DNA from: Acetomicrobium sp. UBA5826
Lineage (GTDB): Bacteria > Synergistota > Synergistia > Synergistales > Acetomicrobiaceae
Direction of reading: 5' to 3'
NCBI RefSeq assembly: GCF_002433005.1
Contig: NZ_DJHF01000017.1
Coordinates: 214,087-278,086, forward strand
Length of the DNA: 64,000 bases
Every line of letters starts with the position of its first letter. The stretch's first letter is position 1. Both the position numbers and the translations under genes were made by a program. This document shows, in pieces, positions 42,422 through 49,831 of the stretch. The notes beneath the pieces are model-generated. The model saw only the letters and a program-made list of their open reading frames with translations, did no database searches and had not been told where the DNA came from.

Positions 42422-43705
42422 CTAAGCCACTTCCTCATCCCTTGATATGTAAATAGGAGATGCTCCATCTAAAACGCACTCGCCTGTGATCTTGACCTTG
42501 GCTACGTCGCCTGCAATGCTAGGTAATTCATACATAATATCAAGCATGAGGTTTTCCATTATTGACCTTAATCCCCTAGCTCCCGTTTTTCTCTCCTGAG
42601 CTTGATGGGCAATCGCTTTTAGGGCGGCTTCGGTGAACTCCAACTCCACGCCTTCATAGCTGAAAAGCTCTTGATATTGCTTTACCAGGGAATTTTTGGG
42701 TTCCAACAGGATATGCACCAAAGATTCTTCGTGCAGGCCCTCGAGAGGGACGATTACGGGAATTCTCCCTATGAATTCAGGAATAAACCCATACATCATC
42801 AGATCTTCAGGCTGAACTTCCTTCAAAATTTTCCAAGAAGCTTCCACTTTATTGCCTATAATATCTCCACCGAAACCTATAACTCTTTTGTTGATCCTCT
42901 TGGCTATTATGTTTTCGATTCCATCAAAGGCACCCCCACAAATGAATAGGATGTTGGATGTATCGACTTGAATGAAATCTTGATAGGGATGCTTTCTGCC
43001 GCCCTTAGGAGGAACATTTGATACCGTTCCTTCCAAAAGGCGAAGAAGGCCTTGCTGCACACCCTCTCCTGAGACGTCTCTGGTGATCGATGGAGAATAG
43101 CTCTTGCGGGCAATTTTATCTATCTCGTCTATGTAGACAATTCCTCTTTCAGCCAGCGCTACATCGTAATCGCAGTTTTGCAACAACCTCACTAATATGT
43201 TTTCCACATCCTCACCAACATAGCCAGCCTCTGTCAAAGTAGTAGCATCAGCAATAGCAAAGGGCACATTCAGCATTTTAGCCAAAGTTTGTGCCAACAG
43301 AGTCTTTCCGCAGCCAGTGGGGCCTAAAAGAAGGATATTGCTTTTTTGAACTTCAACGTCGTCTTTGCCCTTTTTGCTCTTAAAAATACGCTTATAGTGA
43401 TTGTGGACAGCCACAGAGAGAACCTTTTTGGCGTACTCCTGCCCGACGACATATTGGTCCAGATATGATTTTATTTCACTTGGTTTAGGCAATACAAAAT
43501 TCTGAGTCATATCCCTGTTTTGACAATCTATGCTGTGCAGGATTCCTCTCTCTTCGTTCAATATAATATTACATAGGTGTATGCATTCGTTGCAAATGCA
43601 GACTCCCGGTCCCGTTATAATCTTCTTGACATCTTCCTGATCCTTTCCGCAGAAGGAACAGCGCAAGCCCTTCTTTCTAGGGTCCTTTTCGTTGCTTTTC
43701 GACAT
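42422..43705 (-). CDS. clpX: ATP-dependent Clp protease ATP-binding subunit ClpX
   Basis: The N-terminal zinc-binding domain has CSFCGKDQ and CICNECIHLC. The AAA+ core follows with Walker A LLGPTGCGKT near residue 120, Walker B VYIDEIDKI, the pore loop ... GYVGEDVE and the ClpP-binding loop region with FIPEFIGRIPV. It unfolds substrates for ClpP. It is 427 residues. ClpP lies just upstream in the same direction, with a 130-base gap that holds an inverted repeat. Confidence 0.97.
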   Translation of the reverse strand: MSKSNEKDPRKKGLRCSFCGKDQEDVKKIITGPGVCICNECIHLCNIILNEERGILHSIDCQNRDMTQNFVLPKPSEIKSYLDQYVVGQEYAKKVLSVAVHNHYKRIFKSKKGKDDVEVQKSNILLLGPTGCGKTLLAQTLAKMLNVPFAIADATTLTEAGYVGEDVENILVRLLQNCDYDVALAERGIVYIDEIDKIARKSYSPSITRDVSGEGVQQGLLRLLEGTVSNVPPKGGRKHPYQDFIQVDTSNILFICGGAFDGIENIIAKRINKRVIGFGGDIIGNKVEASWKILKEVQPEDLMMYGFIPEFIGRIPVIVPLEGLHEESLVHILLEPKNSLVKQYQELFSYEGVELEFTEAALKAIAHQAQERKTGARGLRSIMENLMLDIMYELPSIAGDVAKVKITGECVLDGASPIYISRDEEVA

Positions 43706-43769
43706 TTCCTCTTATTTCCTCCTTGGGCTCTTATAAAAATATTATTGCATCTTACCAAATTACAAGGTC

Positions 43770-43819
43770 CTTATAAACAAACGAGAGAGCTCAGCTTTGC
43801 CCCCTCGCATGTTTATAAG
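43770..43819. repeat. Inverted repeat between clpP and clpX
   Basis: CTTATAAACA (43770-43779) and TGTTTATAAG (43810-43819) are perfect 10-base complements around a 30-base centre that can also pair by CGAG/CTCG. No T run follows. It may be an operator or an mRNA structure in the clpP-clpX gap. Confidence 0.5.
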
Positions 43820-43837
43820 CAAGATTACACCGATAAA

Positions 43838-44416
43838 CTATCTTTTTTCTATGACTTTGTCAACTATTCCATAGGCCAGAGCTTCCTCTGCGGACATAAA
43901 GAAATCACGATCGGTATCCTTGGCAACCTTTTCGATATCCTGATTCGTATGAAAGGCTATTATCTCATTTAGCCTGTCCCTAATCTTCTTGATCTCCCTG
44001 GCATGAATTTCGATATCCGTAGCCTGACCTTGTACTCCTCCCAAAGGCTGATGAAGCATAACCCTGGAATTTGGAAGAGCTATCCTCTTTCCCTTCGCAC
44101 CTGCAGCCAAAAGCACTGCAGCCATGCTCGCAGCCTGACCAACGCATATGGTCGACACGGGGCATTTAATGTATTGCATGGTGTCGTATATTCCCAACCC
44201 GGCGGTCACGGAACCACCGGGACTGTTTATATAAAGGTTTATATCCTTATCTGGATCCTCGCTTTCGAGGAATAACATTTGAGCTACTACCAGATTTGCG
44301 AGATGCTCTTCTATCACATCTCCTAAAAATATTATCCTGTCCTTTAACAGCCTGCTATATATATCGTAGGCTCTTTCCCCTCTACCCGTCTGTTCTATTA
44401 CTATCGGTACCAACAT
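43838..44416 (-). CDS. clpP: ATP-dependent Clp protease proteolytic subunit
   Basis: ClpP is a serine peptidase that forms tetradecamers. The catalytic Ser is in GQAASMAA near residue 98, His in NSRVMLHQPLGG near 123, and Asp in the following segment (DRDFFMS near 172). NSPGGSVTAGL is the family block. I set the start at ATG 44416, with GAGGAGG 8 bases upstream; an ATG at 44422 sits too close to that site. The product has 192 residues. The first 35 bases overlap the end of tig. Confidence 0.96.
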   Translation of the reverse strand: MLVPIVIEQTGRGERAYDIYSRLLKDRIIFLGDVIEEHLANLVVAQMLFLESEDPDKDINLYINSPGGSVTAGLGIYDTMQYIKCPVSTICVGQAASMAAVLLAAGAKGKRIALPNSRVMLHQPLGGVQGQATDIEIHAREIKKIRDRLNEIIAFHTNQDIEKVAKDTDRDFFMSAEEALAYGIVDKVIEKR

Positions 44417-45890
44417 CTTCATGACCTCCTCTTGCATCGTTACCATCGTCTTGTAACGCCTTTTCAGGCTCCTCTTCGACTTTTTCTTGCATTTCCTCCT
44501 GGATTGCCTGGACCTTGCCATGATTATTCATAATAACCTTCAGAGCTTCTTCGTATTCCTCTCTCTCGAGCTCTTTAACCTTTACATGGTCTAAGATTTT
44601 TCCCAATGTCTTCTCAGCCATAATATCATAGCTCAATCTATACAATCTGTCCTGGTCGGAGGCTATAAATGAAGATAGCTTCTCGGCACTTATGTTATAT
44701 GTACCTGCCATCCTTTCCACATATGCTTTGATATCTTCCGGGTTTACTTTGATCTCAAAGCGTTTGGTGAGCTCCTCCAACACTAATGAATTCATGACTC
44801 TTTTGTAAGCCTTTTCGCGTAACCTGTTCTTATATTCATCTAGATCCATCCCGGATTGTTTTACATATTCTTCAAACGTCATCTCGCCAGCCTGCCTCAT
44901 TTTCTCTTCTTCTTCGTGGAGCAGGCTGTGAAATTCTCTCTCAACCATGCTTTCAGGAACTTCGATTTTCGCCTGATTTACAATTTGCTGTAATGCTAGA
45001 TTGATTGCCTCATTTTTAGACCTGTTTTCCAGATTTTTTATCAACTGCTCTTTAATCTCTGCCCTAAACTCTTCTAAGCTTTTGTCTTCCGCTCCTACTT
45101 TTTTCAAAAACTCCTCGTCCAGCTCCGGAAGGACTTTTTTCTTTATGCCCTTTATTTCCATCGAATACTTAATACGCTTTCCAGACAAATTGCTGCCATC
45201 TTCCGGATGAGTCACTGTAGTCGTAACGGTGTTGCCAACATTCTGGCCAATCAGATCTCTCTTTACGTTTTCGTCCAAATAAGGAACCGAAAGGTCTATC
45301 ATATCTTCCATCTCTTTGCCTTCGAAGTCGAATTTCTCAGCATCATCGTTTTCTTCTCGTTCAACTTCGGCAATGGCGTTAACTACAACAGTATCTCCTT
45401 CATCAATTGGCCTATCTTCGTTTACTTCGACGTATTCGGCATTTCGCTCCCGCAAATCATTGATGACTTCATCGACCATTTCATCAGTCACCGTTGCCTT
45501 CAATTTTGGCACTTCGATTTGGTTCAAATCGGGCAATTCGATCTCGGGCATAACTTCGTATTCTATCTCTAAAACGAGCGGTTCGCCTTCTTTTAATTCG
45601 CCAATTGATTTTATCTTAGGCTCGGCCACCAACTCGAGCTCGTATTCATCCCGAATTTGCTCTATAACTTCAGGAATAAGATTTTCTAATGCCTCTCTAT
45701 ACAATCTTTCCCTGCCAAAATAGAGTTCGATGACATTACGCGGGACTCTTCCCTTTCTAAAACCCTTTATATTGGCCTTGTGACTGATCTCTTTGACCAC
45801 ATCCTGAACTGCTTTCTCAAACCTCTCTGCCTCAATTTCCGCTTTTATCCTTACGATATTTTTCTCCTGAGATATAAGCTCAGACCTCAT
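44382..45890 (-). CDS. tig: Trigger factor
   Basis: A ribosome-bound chaperone. The N-terminal ribosome-binding domain has GFRKGRVPRNVIELYFG near residue 45, the PPIase domain lies around 160-245 (GDTVVVNAIAEVE), and the helical C-terminal domain follows. A long acidic, low-complexity tail (after about 450) makes it 502 residues, longer than the usual 430-450. I place the start at ATG 45890; the frame is open back into tRNA-Leu and that part is not coding. GGTGG lies close upstream, so the start is only fairly sure. The stop is 35 bases inside clpP. Confidence 0.93.
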   Translation of the reverse strand: MRSELISQEKNIVRIKAEIEAERFEKAVQDVVKEISHKANIKGFRKGRVPRNVIELYFGRERLYREALENLIPEVIEQIRDEYELELVAEPKIKSIGELKEGEPLVLEIEYEVMPEIELPDLNQIEVPKLKATVTDEMVDEVINDLRERNAEYVEVNEDRPIDEGDTVVVNAIAEVEREENDDAEKFDFEGKEMEDMIDLSVPYLDENVKRDLIGQNVGNTVTTTVTHPEDGSNLSGKRIKYSMEIKGIKKKVLPELDEEFLKKVGAEDKSLEEFRAEIKEQLIKNLENRSKNEAINLALQQIVNQAKIEVPESMVEREFHSLLHEEEEKMRQAGEMTFEEYVKQSGMDLDEYKNRLREKAYKRVMNSLVLEELTKRFEIKVNPEDIKAYVERMAGTYNISAEKLSSFIASDQDRLYRLSYDIMAEKTLGKILDHVKVKELEREEYEEALKVIMNNHGKVQAIQEEMQEKVEEEPEKALQDDGNDARGGHEDVGTDSNRTDG

Positions 45891-45914
45891 TGCCACCAAA
45901 CCCCTTTCTTCGAC

Positions 45915-45948
45915 ATGAAAAAGCCTCGGTGTTAAATATACACCGAGG
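45915..45948 (-). terminator. Terminator after tRNA-Leu
   Basis: A 9-bp stem (45924-45932 with 45940-45948) with a 7-base loop is followed on the minus strand by GCTTTTTC. It lies between tRNA-Leu and tig. Tig expression would need read-through or a promoter I do not see. Confidence 0.8.
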
Positions 45949-45966
45949 TCGCACTTATGTTCTTCT

Positions 45967-46049
45967 GGTGCGAGAGGTGGGATTTGAACCCACACGGCCG
46001 AAGCCACGGGATCCTAAGTCCCGCGTGTCTACCGTTCCACCACTCTCGC
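45967..46049 (-). tRNA. tRNA-Leu (UAG anticodon)
   Basis: A 7-bp acceptor stem GCGAGAG/CTCTCGC, an anticodon stem CGGGA/TCCCG with loop CTTAGGA giving anticodon UAG, a long class II variable arm and a T arm GTGGG-TTCAAAT-CCCAC are all seen. CCA is encoded in the DNA. Confidence 0.97.
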
Positions 46050-46153
46050 CCCTTAAACAAACATTTAAGGCGGGTTGCAAACTTAAATTTTAAAAACCCA
46101 CCAAACATATAAATTGCCACGACACATCTTCGCGCGATCCTCGTCGCTAGCGT

Positions 46154-46183
46154 ATATTACCATGCCCTTAATTTGAAAGTCAA
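46154..46183 (-). promoter_or_regulatory. Promoter candidate for tRNA-Leu (and possibly tig)
   Basis: On the minus strand TTGACT (46178-46183) and TAATAT (46154-46159) are 18 bases apart, with a TGG extension before the -10. It lies about 100 bases before tRNA-Leu and just after the terminator of the preceding tRNA pair. Confidence 0.6.
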
Positions 46184-46220
46184 TGCCGATTTGACTTTAA
46201 CAATTTCAAAGAACACAAAC

Positions 46221-46270
46221 AAAAGACATTGCTCGCACATAGCATTAACTTCTTGCAAGCAATGTCTTTT
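46221..46270 (-). terminator. Terminator after tRNA-Arg/tRNA-Lys
   Basis: A 13-bp stem (46221-46233 with 46258-46270) has a T-rich tail on both strands: TTTTGTTTG on minus and TTTTTATTTTTT on plus. It separates the Arg-Lys pair from the tRNA-Leu unit and can work in both directions. Confidence 0.8.
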
Positions 46271-46313
46271 TATTTTTTATAACGGGCCAAATAATCGGTA
46301 AACTTAAATATAA

Positions 46314-46389
46314 TGGTGGGCCGTACAGGAATCGAACCTGTAACCCCAGGATTAAGAGTCCCGTGCTCTGCCAGTTGAGCTAACGGCCC
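46314..46389 (-). tRNA. tRNA-Lys (CUU anticodon)
   Basis: The acceptor stem is GGGCCGT/ACGGCCC. The loop CTCTTAA in the stem CGGGA/TCCTG (with one G-U pair) gives anticodon CUU. The T arm carries GTTCGATTC. Discriminator A and CCA are encoded. Confidence 0.96.
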
Positions 46390-46408
46390 ACATATATGGC
46401 CTTTTCCA

Positions 46409-46484
46409 TGGCGCGCCCGGCAGGATTTGAACCCGCGACCAACGGATCCGAAGTCCGCCGCTCTGTCCACTGAGCTACGGGCGC
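46409..46484 (-). tRNA. tRNA-Arg (UCG anticodon)
   Basis: The acceptor stem is GCGCCCG/CGGGCGC with discriminator G and an encoded CCA. The anticodon loop CTTCGGA gives UCG. It is 19 bases upstream of tRNA-Lys and both share one promoter. Confidence 0.96.
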
Positions 46485-46513
46485 TTACGCTTTATAACCA
46501 AGCGGCAATAGGA

Positions 46514-46542
46514 AAGTTATCACAGCTTGGCCAAATAGTCAA
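46514..46542 (-). promoter_or_regulatory. Promoter candidate for the tRNA-Arg/tRNA-Lys operon
   Basis: On the minus strand TTGACT (46537-46542) and TAACTT (46514-46519) are 17 bases apart, with a TGn extension before the -10. The predicted start lies about 20 bases before tRNA-Arg. Confidence 0.6.
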
Positions 46543-46608
46543 CAGGTTTTCGGCTCTATTTCAAACAATACAGGAAACTTCCTGAGATAAGGACGCCAGC
46601 AGCTCTCT

Positions 46609-46768
46609 TTGAAAGAGTAAAATAATATATTACATTTTAACCCCGGCCAATCTTACTAACTCTGCAACATCCGAATATTTAAAGACTCCCCTTAATTTTA
46701 CATCCGGTTACCTGGCAATCTTTATAGGGGAGAGACAATTTTAAAGTTGCCCTCTCCCCTGTTTTTTT
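46609..46768 (+). ncRNA. Candidate small RNA on the plus strand
   Basis: The 330-base gap between tRNA-Arg and prxU has no gene. On the plus strand TTGAAA (46609-46614) and TACATT (46631-46636) lie 16 bases apart, and about 90 bases later comes a 9-bp GC-rich stem (46726-46734 with 46752-46760) followed by a run of seven T (46762-46768). Together they could produce a short RNA of about 125 bases. The T run is on the plus side, although the neighbouring genes are on minus. The hairpin may equally be a weak terminator of prxU. Confidence 0.35.
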
Positions 46769-46814
46769 AAAATAATTTATTTAGTCCCTCGCACGGAGGA
46801 ATGGCCTATATCCC

Positions 46815-47468
46815 TCAGCATCCTCCGGGAGGCGTAGGTTGCTGGGTCTTGGAGCCACCTGGGGATCCCTTTTGTTCTTCAACGAATTGCCATACTTTAC
46901 CAACCATATCCGGGCTTGGCTTCAAGGTAGAACATCCCGGTCTCCAATCAGATGGCGTAACCTCTTTAGCAGATGTAGCCCTTATGTGCTGAAGAGCCTG
47001 AATGCGACGAATAATTTCATCCACACTTCTTCCACATGGAGCCGGAAGTATGTCTATACATTGAAGTATGCCATCGGGATCAATTATGAATGTTCCGCGG
47101 ATGTCGATGCCGTCAGCCTCGCTATAGACCCCAAATTTTTCTCCGATCCTGCCGCCTGCGTCAAATAACATTGGGAAGGGCACTCCCCTGGGAACTGCTT
47201 TAGAAATTTCCTGCTCAACCCATACTTTATGAACCCAAGGCGAATCTACGCTTATACCGTATACTACAGTCCCTAAGGCCTCAAATTCATCGTACCTCTC
47301 GGCAACCGCCGAGATTTCGGTTGTTCACACGAAAGTAAAATCGCCGGGGTAGAAGAATAACACTAACCACTTCCCCCTGGCCTCGGCATGCGATACTTCC
47401 CTGATATTGCCCCTATCGAAAGCCATTGCTTTAAATTCCGGGACCGGACATCCTATTTTTGCTTCCAC
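46815..47468 (-). CDS. prxU: Selenocysteine-containing peroxiredoxin, UGA decoded as Sec48
   Basis: The frame is continuous over 217 codons except one TGA at codon 48 (47325-47327). That codon falls exactly on the peroxidatic residue: FYPGDFTFV-U-TTE matches the peroxiredoxin signature FTFVCPTE. The upstream half (EAKIGCPVPEF) and downstream half (GISVDSPWVHKVW, VPFPMLFD, PAPCGRSVDEIIRRIQALQ) are intact Prx sequence, which argues against decay. A SECIS-like hairpin lies directly after the TGA. The start is GTG at 47468 with AGGAGGG 8 bases upstream; the ATG between them is out of frame and soon stops. It reduces peroxides. The tail ends PTPPGGC with a last Cys. Its own promoter lies upstream. 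Confidence 0.9.
47294..47327 (-). promoter_or_regulatory. Bacterial SECIS-like element in prxU
   Basis: The segment begins at the in-frame TGA (47325-47327). A 7-bp stem TCTCGGC/GCCGAGA (47308-47314 with 47297-47303) holds the four-base loop GGTT, 17 bases after the TGA. An outer ACC/GGT pair can form below an unpaired GAAA. Small loop with G and U at this distance fits known bacterial SECIS elements bound by SelB. Confidence 0.75.
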
Positions 47469-47518
47469 TGTTTCATCCCTCCTATTTTGTTATCAATCTC
47501 TGTTTTTAAGTTAAATAT

Positions 47519-47547
47519 ATTCTAAAACGATTTTAAATAAGAAGCAA
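47519..47547 (-). promoter_or_regulatory. Promoter candidate for prxU
   Basis: On the minus strand TTGCTT (47542-47547) and TAGAAT (47519-47524) are 17 bases apart. The predicted start near 47512 leaves a leader of about 44 bases before the GTG. Confidence 0.55.
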
Positions 47548-47787
47548 GTTGCATACTTTATACTTGTCGCTATATTCAAATAACCCATCATCTATCCTTG
47601 CTGACATATTTTAAACCATTAGATTGCTCTCTACGCAGACAACATGAAGCGATCATTTGATTGCATCAGAAATCTCATCTCAAACAAATTTTAGCGTGTA
47701 CAAGCGGTATTTCGTCATAGCTTTTACTCCAAATCGCCATTATGTCGTGTCCCAAATTTCCCATGAATTTTTTTAAAGAACTAAATA
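47548..47787. other. Intergenic region between prxU and azlC
   Basis: This stretch lies between two divergent genes. It holds no gene that I can support. On minus, a 38-codon fragment without a start (47675-47791) is open but has no ribosome site. An imperfect repeat CAAGT/ACTTG lies just upstream of the prxU -35. Confidence 0.5.
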
Positions 47788-47816
47788 TTGCTTAACCAAA
47801 TTTCCAGAGCTATAAT
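47788..47816 (+). promoter_or_regulatory. Promoter candidate for azlCD
   Basis: TTGCTT (47788-47793) and a perfect TATAAT (47811-47816) are 17 bases apart. The leader to the azlC start would be about 80 bases. The -35 is the same hexamer as in the prxU promoter. Confidence 0.6.
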
Positions 47817-47903
47817 CGGGGATCAAAACGGGTTATGTCCTAATACGAATCCTGATATTTTATTTACAATGCTCAAATTAGGCCGAAATGGGGGATACTA
47901 TAA

Positions 47904-48590
47904 TTGAAATTACAAACATTCCTTAAAGGGGTACGTGACGAAACGCCACTCCTCCTTGCCGTCATGCCCTTCGGGGTTATATACGGTATTATGGCATTAG
48001 AGGCCGGCTTAACCAGGTTTCAGGCTCAGTCAATGTCCTACATCGTATTTGGCGGTTCTTCGCAATTTGTGGCAAGCAAGTTATTTGCCGAATCCACCCC
48101 CTGGTCGATAATCGTATTAACCGTGGTCATGGTGAACTTGCGACACCTGCTATACAGCGCCTCGGTGGCACCCTACCTAAAAGAACTTCCCTTAGGATGG
48201 AAGGCGACGCTCTCCTATCTGCTGACGGATGAAGCTTATGCTGTAACTATAAATCACTATCAAAAAAGACCTGACGACAGATACGGCCATTTTTACTTTT
48301 TAGGCGCGGGCCTGATTCTGTGGTTAACATGGCAGATGAGCACAGCAGCCGGGATTTACTTGGGAAAGATGCTCCCATCAAATTGGCCGCTGGATTTCTT
48401 TCTACCCCTGACCTTCATAGCCATCCTTGTTCCCTCTTTGAATAACTTTCCCGCCATAGCCGTTGCATTGACGGCCGGAATATGTTCGATCTTTTTTTAC
48501 GGATTCCCCTATAAATTAGGATTGATTGCCGCAGCCCTCGTCGGTATGACCACAGGCTTTATTATAGACATGAGGAGGCGCAGGGCATGA
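47904..48590 (+). CDS. azlC: AzlC-family branched-chain amino acid transporter, large subunit
   Basis: The 228-residue membrane protein has the AzlC pattern: LLAVMPFGVIYGIMALEAG, MSYIVFGGSSQFVA and VVMVNLRHLLYSASVAPYL, with about six helices. AzlC with AzlD exports branched-chain amino acids and analogues. The start is a TTG at 47904 with GGGGGA about 8 bases upstream. It overlaps azlD by 4 bases. It is one of few plus-strand genes and has its own promoter. Confidence 0.93.
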   Translation: MKLQTFLKGVRDETPLLLAVMPFGVIYGIMALEAGLTRFQAQSMSYIVFGGSSQFVASKLFAESTPWSIIVLTVVMVNLRHLLYSASVAPYLKELPLGWKATLSYLLTDEAYAVTINHYQKRPDDRYGHFYFLGAGLILWLTWQMSTAAGIYLGKMLPSNWPLDFFLPLTFIAILVPSLNNFPAIAVALTAGICSIFFYGFPYKLGLIAAALVGMTTGFIIDMRRRRA

Positions 48591-48898
48591 ATGTATGGTT
48601 GGTCTTGCTTCTGGGAGGAATTTTCACCTATCTTACGCGAGCATTCTTCATATTTCTTTTTGGCCTTTGGGAAATACCTTCTTGGGTAAAAGAGTTTTTG
48701 CGCTTTGTGCCTCCTGCAGTTCTGTCGGCTCTTATTATTCCCGAATTATTTGTGCAATCGGGAAAGGTTTTTATTTCCCTCGAAAATGTCAGGCTATTGG
48801 CAGGCATTGCCGCCATATTTACCGCACTGCTTACCAAAAATACCCTTTTGACAATACTGACGGGAATCGTCTTTGTGTTTATCTTTAACACTTTTTAA
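48587..48898 (+). CDS. azlD: AzlD-family transporter, small subunit
   Basis: A 103-residue protein with three to four helices and the AzlD features LGGIFTYLTRAFFIFL at the start and FVPPAVLSALIIPELF in the middle. It pairs with AzlC. Its ATG overlaps the azlC stop (ATGA). It ends 82 bases before the convergent YgjP-like gene. Confidence 0.92.
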   Translation: MNVWLVLLLGGIFTYLTRAFFIFLFGLWEIPSWVKEFLRFVPPAVLSALIIPELFVQSGKVFISLENVRLLAGIAAIFTALLTKNTLLTILTGIVFVFIFNTF

Positions 48899-48917
48899 AA
48901 ATCGTGATATCATAATC

Positions 48918-48942
48918 AACCAATACAAACCATTGGTTTTGT
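48918..48942 (+). terminator. Weak terminator after azlD
   Basis: A 7-bp stem AACCAAT/ATTGGTT (48918-48924 with 48932-48938) is followed by TTGT. The AT-rich stem and short tail make it weak. It lies between convergent genes. Confidence 0.45.
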
Positions 48943-48979
48943 CATGCAAAATAAAAGAGGGTTAATATTATTTATTACT

Positions 48980-49660
48980 TCATAATGTTAGTAAACACCC
49001 ATTCTCCTTGAGCCAGTCTCTTCGACTCTCGAAATCGGGCATCAGCATTTTTACTTTATCCCAAAAGGATTTTGCATGGTTTCTTTCTTCCAGATGAACG
49101 AGTTCGTGGATGACGACGTAGTCCAAAACTGGCATGGGAGCCATTACCAAGCGCCAGGAAAAGTTCAAATTTCCCCTAAAAGAGCACGAACCCCATCTTT
49201 TTCGAGCATCGGTTATGCCTATTTTATTGTATTTATATCCTCGTTTTTCGGCATAGAGACGAACCCTTTCGGAGATTTTTTCATAGGCTTTATCTTTATA
49301 CCACTGGATAAATGTTTCTTTTGCGCGTGGAAGCGCATGTCTTGAAAGATAAAACGCGCCTTCAAATTTCAACGCTTCCCTTTGGTCTTCTGCTATATTT
49401 AATTTGTAGTATCTGCCTAAATACAGAAATCCTTCCCCGTTTACGAATTCTTTATGAGAAAGTTTGTAATTTCTGGCCTCAATAGCTTTTTTCTTCTCTT
49501 CGATCCACCGTCTGTTTTTTGAGACTATCTCCTTGATCCTCTCGTCATCAAGACTAAAGGGCGCCCTGACGATCAATTTAGCATCGTCCGTCACTTGCAA
49601 AGCTATCGTCTTTCTTTTAGTTCGGATTATTTTCTCGATCTGCACGTCCATGGGCTCCAT
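48980..49660 (-). CDS. YgjP-like metallopeptidase (DUF45/WLM-like)
   Basis: The 226-residue protein has the metal motif HELVHLEERNHAKSFW (HExxH plus a later His) near residue 185 and the block ARKRWGSCSFRGNLNFSWRLVMAP just before it. This is the YgjP family of predicted zinc peptidases, often seen near restriction or DNA-processing genes. Its biological substrate is not known. The start is ATG 49660, which follows the stop of a degenerate frame by one base. The neighbourhood holds an integrase remnant and tRNA genes, so it may be part of an old mobile segment. Confidence 0.85.
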   Translation of the reverse strand: MEPMDVQIEKIIRTKRKTIALQVTDDAKLIVRAPFSLDDERIKEIVSKNRRWIEEKKKAIEARNYKLSHKEFVNGEGFLYLGRYYKLNIAEDQREALKFEGAFYLSRHALPRAKETFIQWYKDKAYEKISERVRLYAEKRGYKYNKIGITDARKRWGSCSFRGNLNFSWRLVMAPMPVLDYVVIHELVHLEERNHAKSFWDKVKMLMPDFESRRDWLKENGCLLTL

Positions 49661-49661
49661 T

Positions 49662-49831
49662 TTATTTTTCTACAAAAATGTGATAAGCAAGCTCGATCAA
49701 TTTCTGCGCTATCTCGTTTCTTTTTTTTTGAACAAAGTTTCCTGTTTTTCATTCAAGATGCAGTCCTTATCGTTTGTGCAATTAATGTGCAATGGTATAA
49801 ATGGACCCCGCTCCCCTTTTCCCGCTTTCTT
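49662..49831 (-). pseudogene. Degenerate gene fragment with a poly-A frame break
   Basis: Two frames look like one protein interrupted at a run of nine A (T at 49721-49729 on plus). Upstream frame: ILNEKQETLFKKK; downstream frame: RNEIAQKLIELAYHIFVEK, stopping at 49662-49664. A single -1 shift in the A run would join them. No start or family is clear. It follows the integrase remnant and precedes the YgjP-like gene. Confidence 0.35.

Noticed and set aside
44417..44521. N-terminal extension of ClpP (basic 35 residues)
   Set aside because: It lies inside the tig coding region, is not like ClpP, and the strong ribosome site favours the ATG at 44416.
45891..46007. N-terminal extension of trigger factor
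   Set aside because: The open frame runs back through the terminator and into tRNA-Leu. Trigger factor homology begins near MRSELISQEK.
46815..47183. A separate 122-residue gene for the C-terminal half of the peroxiredoxin
   Set aside because: The upstream half is intact in the same frame up to the single TGA at the catalytic position, with its own ribosome site and promoter. A selenoprotein explains both halves better.
47675..47791. Open frame of 38 codons on minus (IFSSLKKFMGNLGHDIMAIW region)
   Set aside because: No start with a ribosome site and a stop directly upstream. It looks somewhat protein-like and may be a gene remnant, but I cannot support it.
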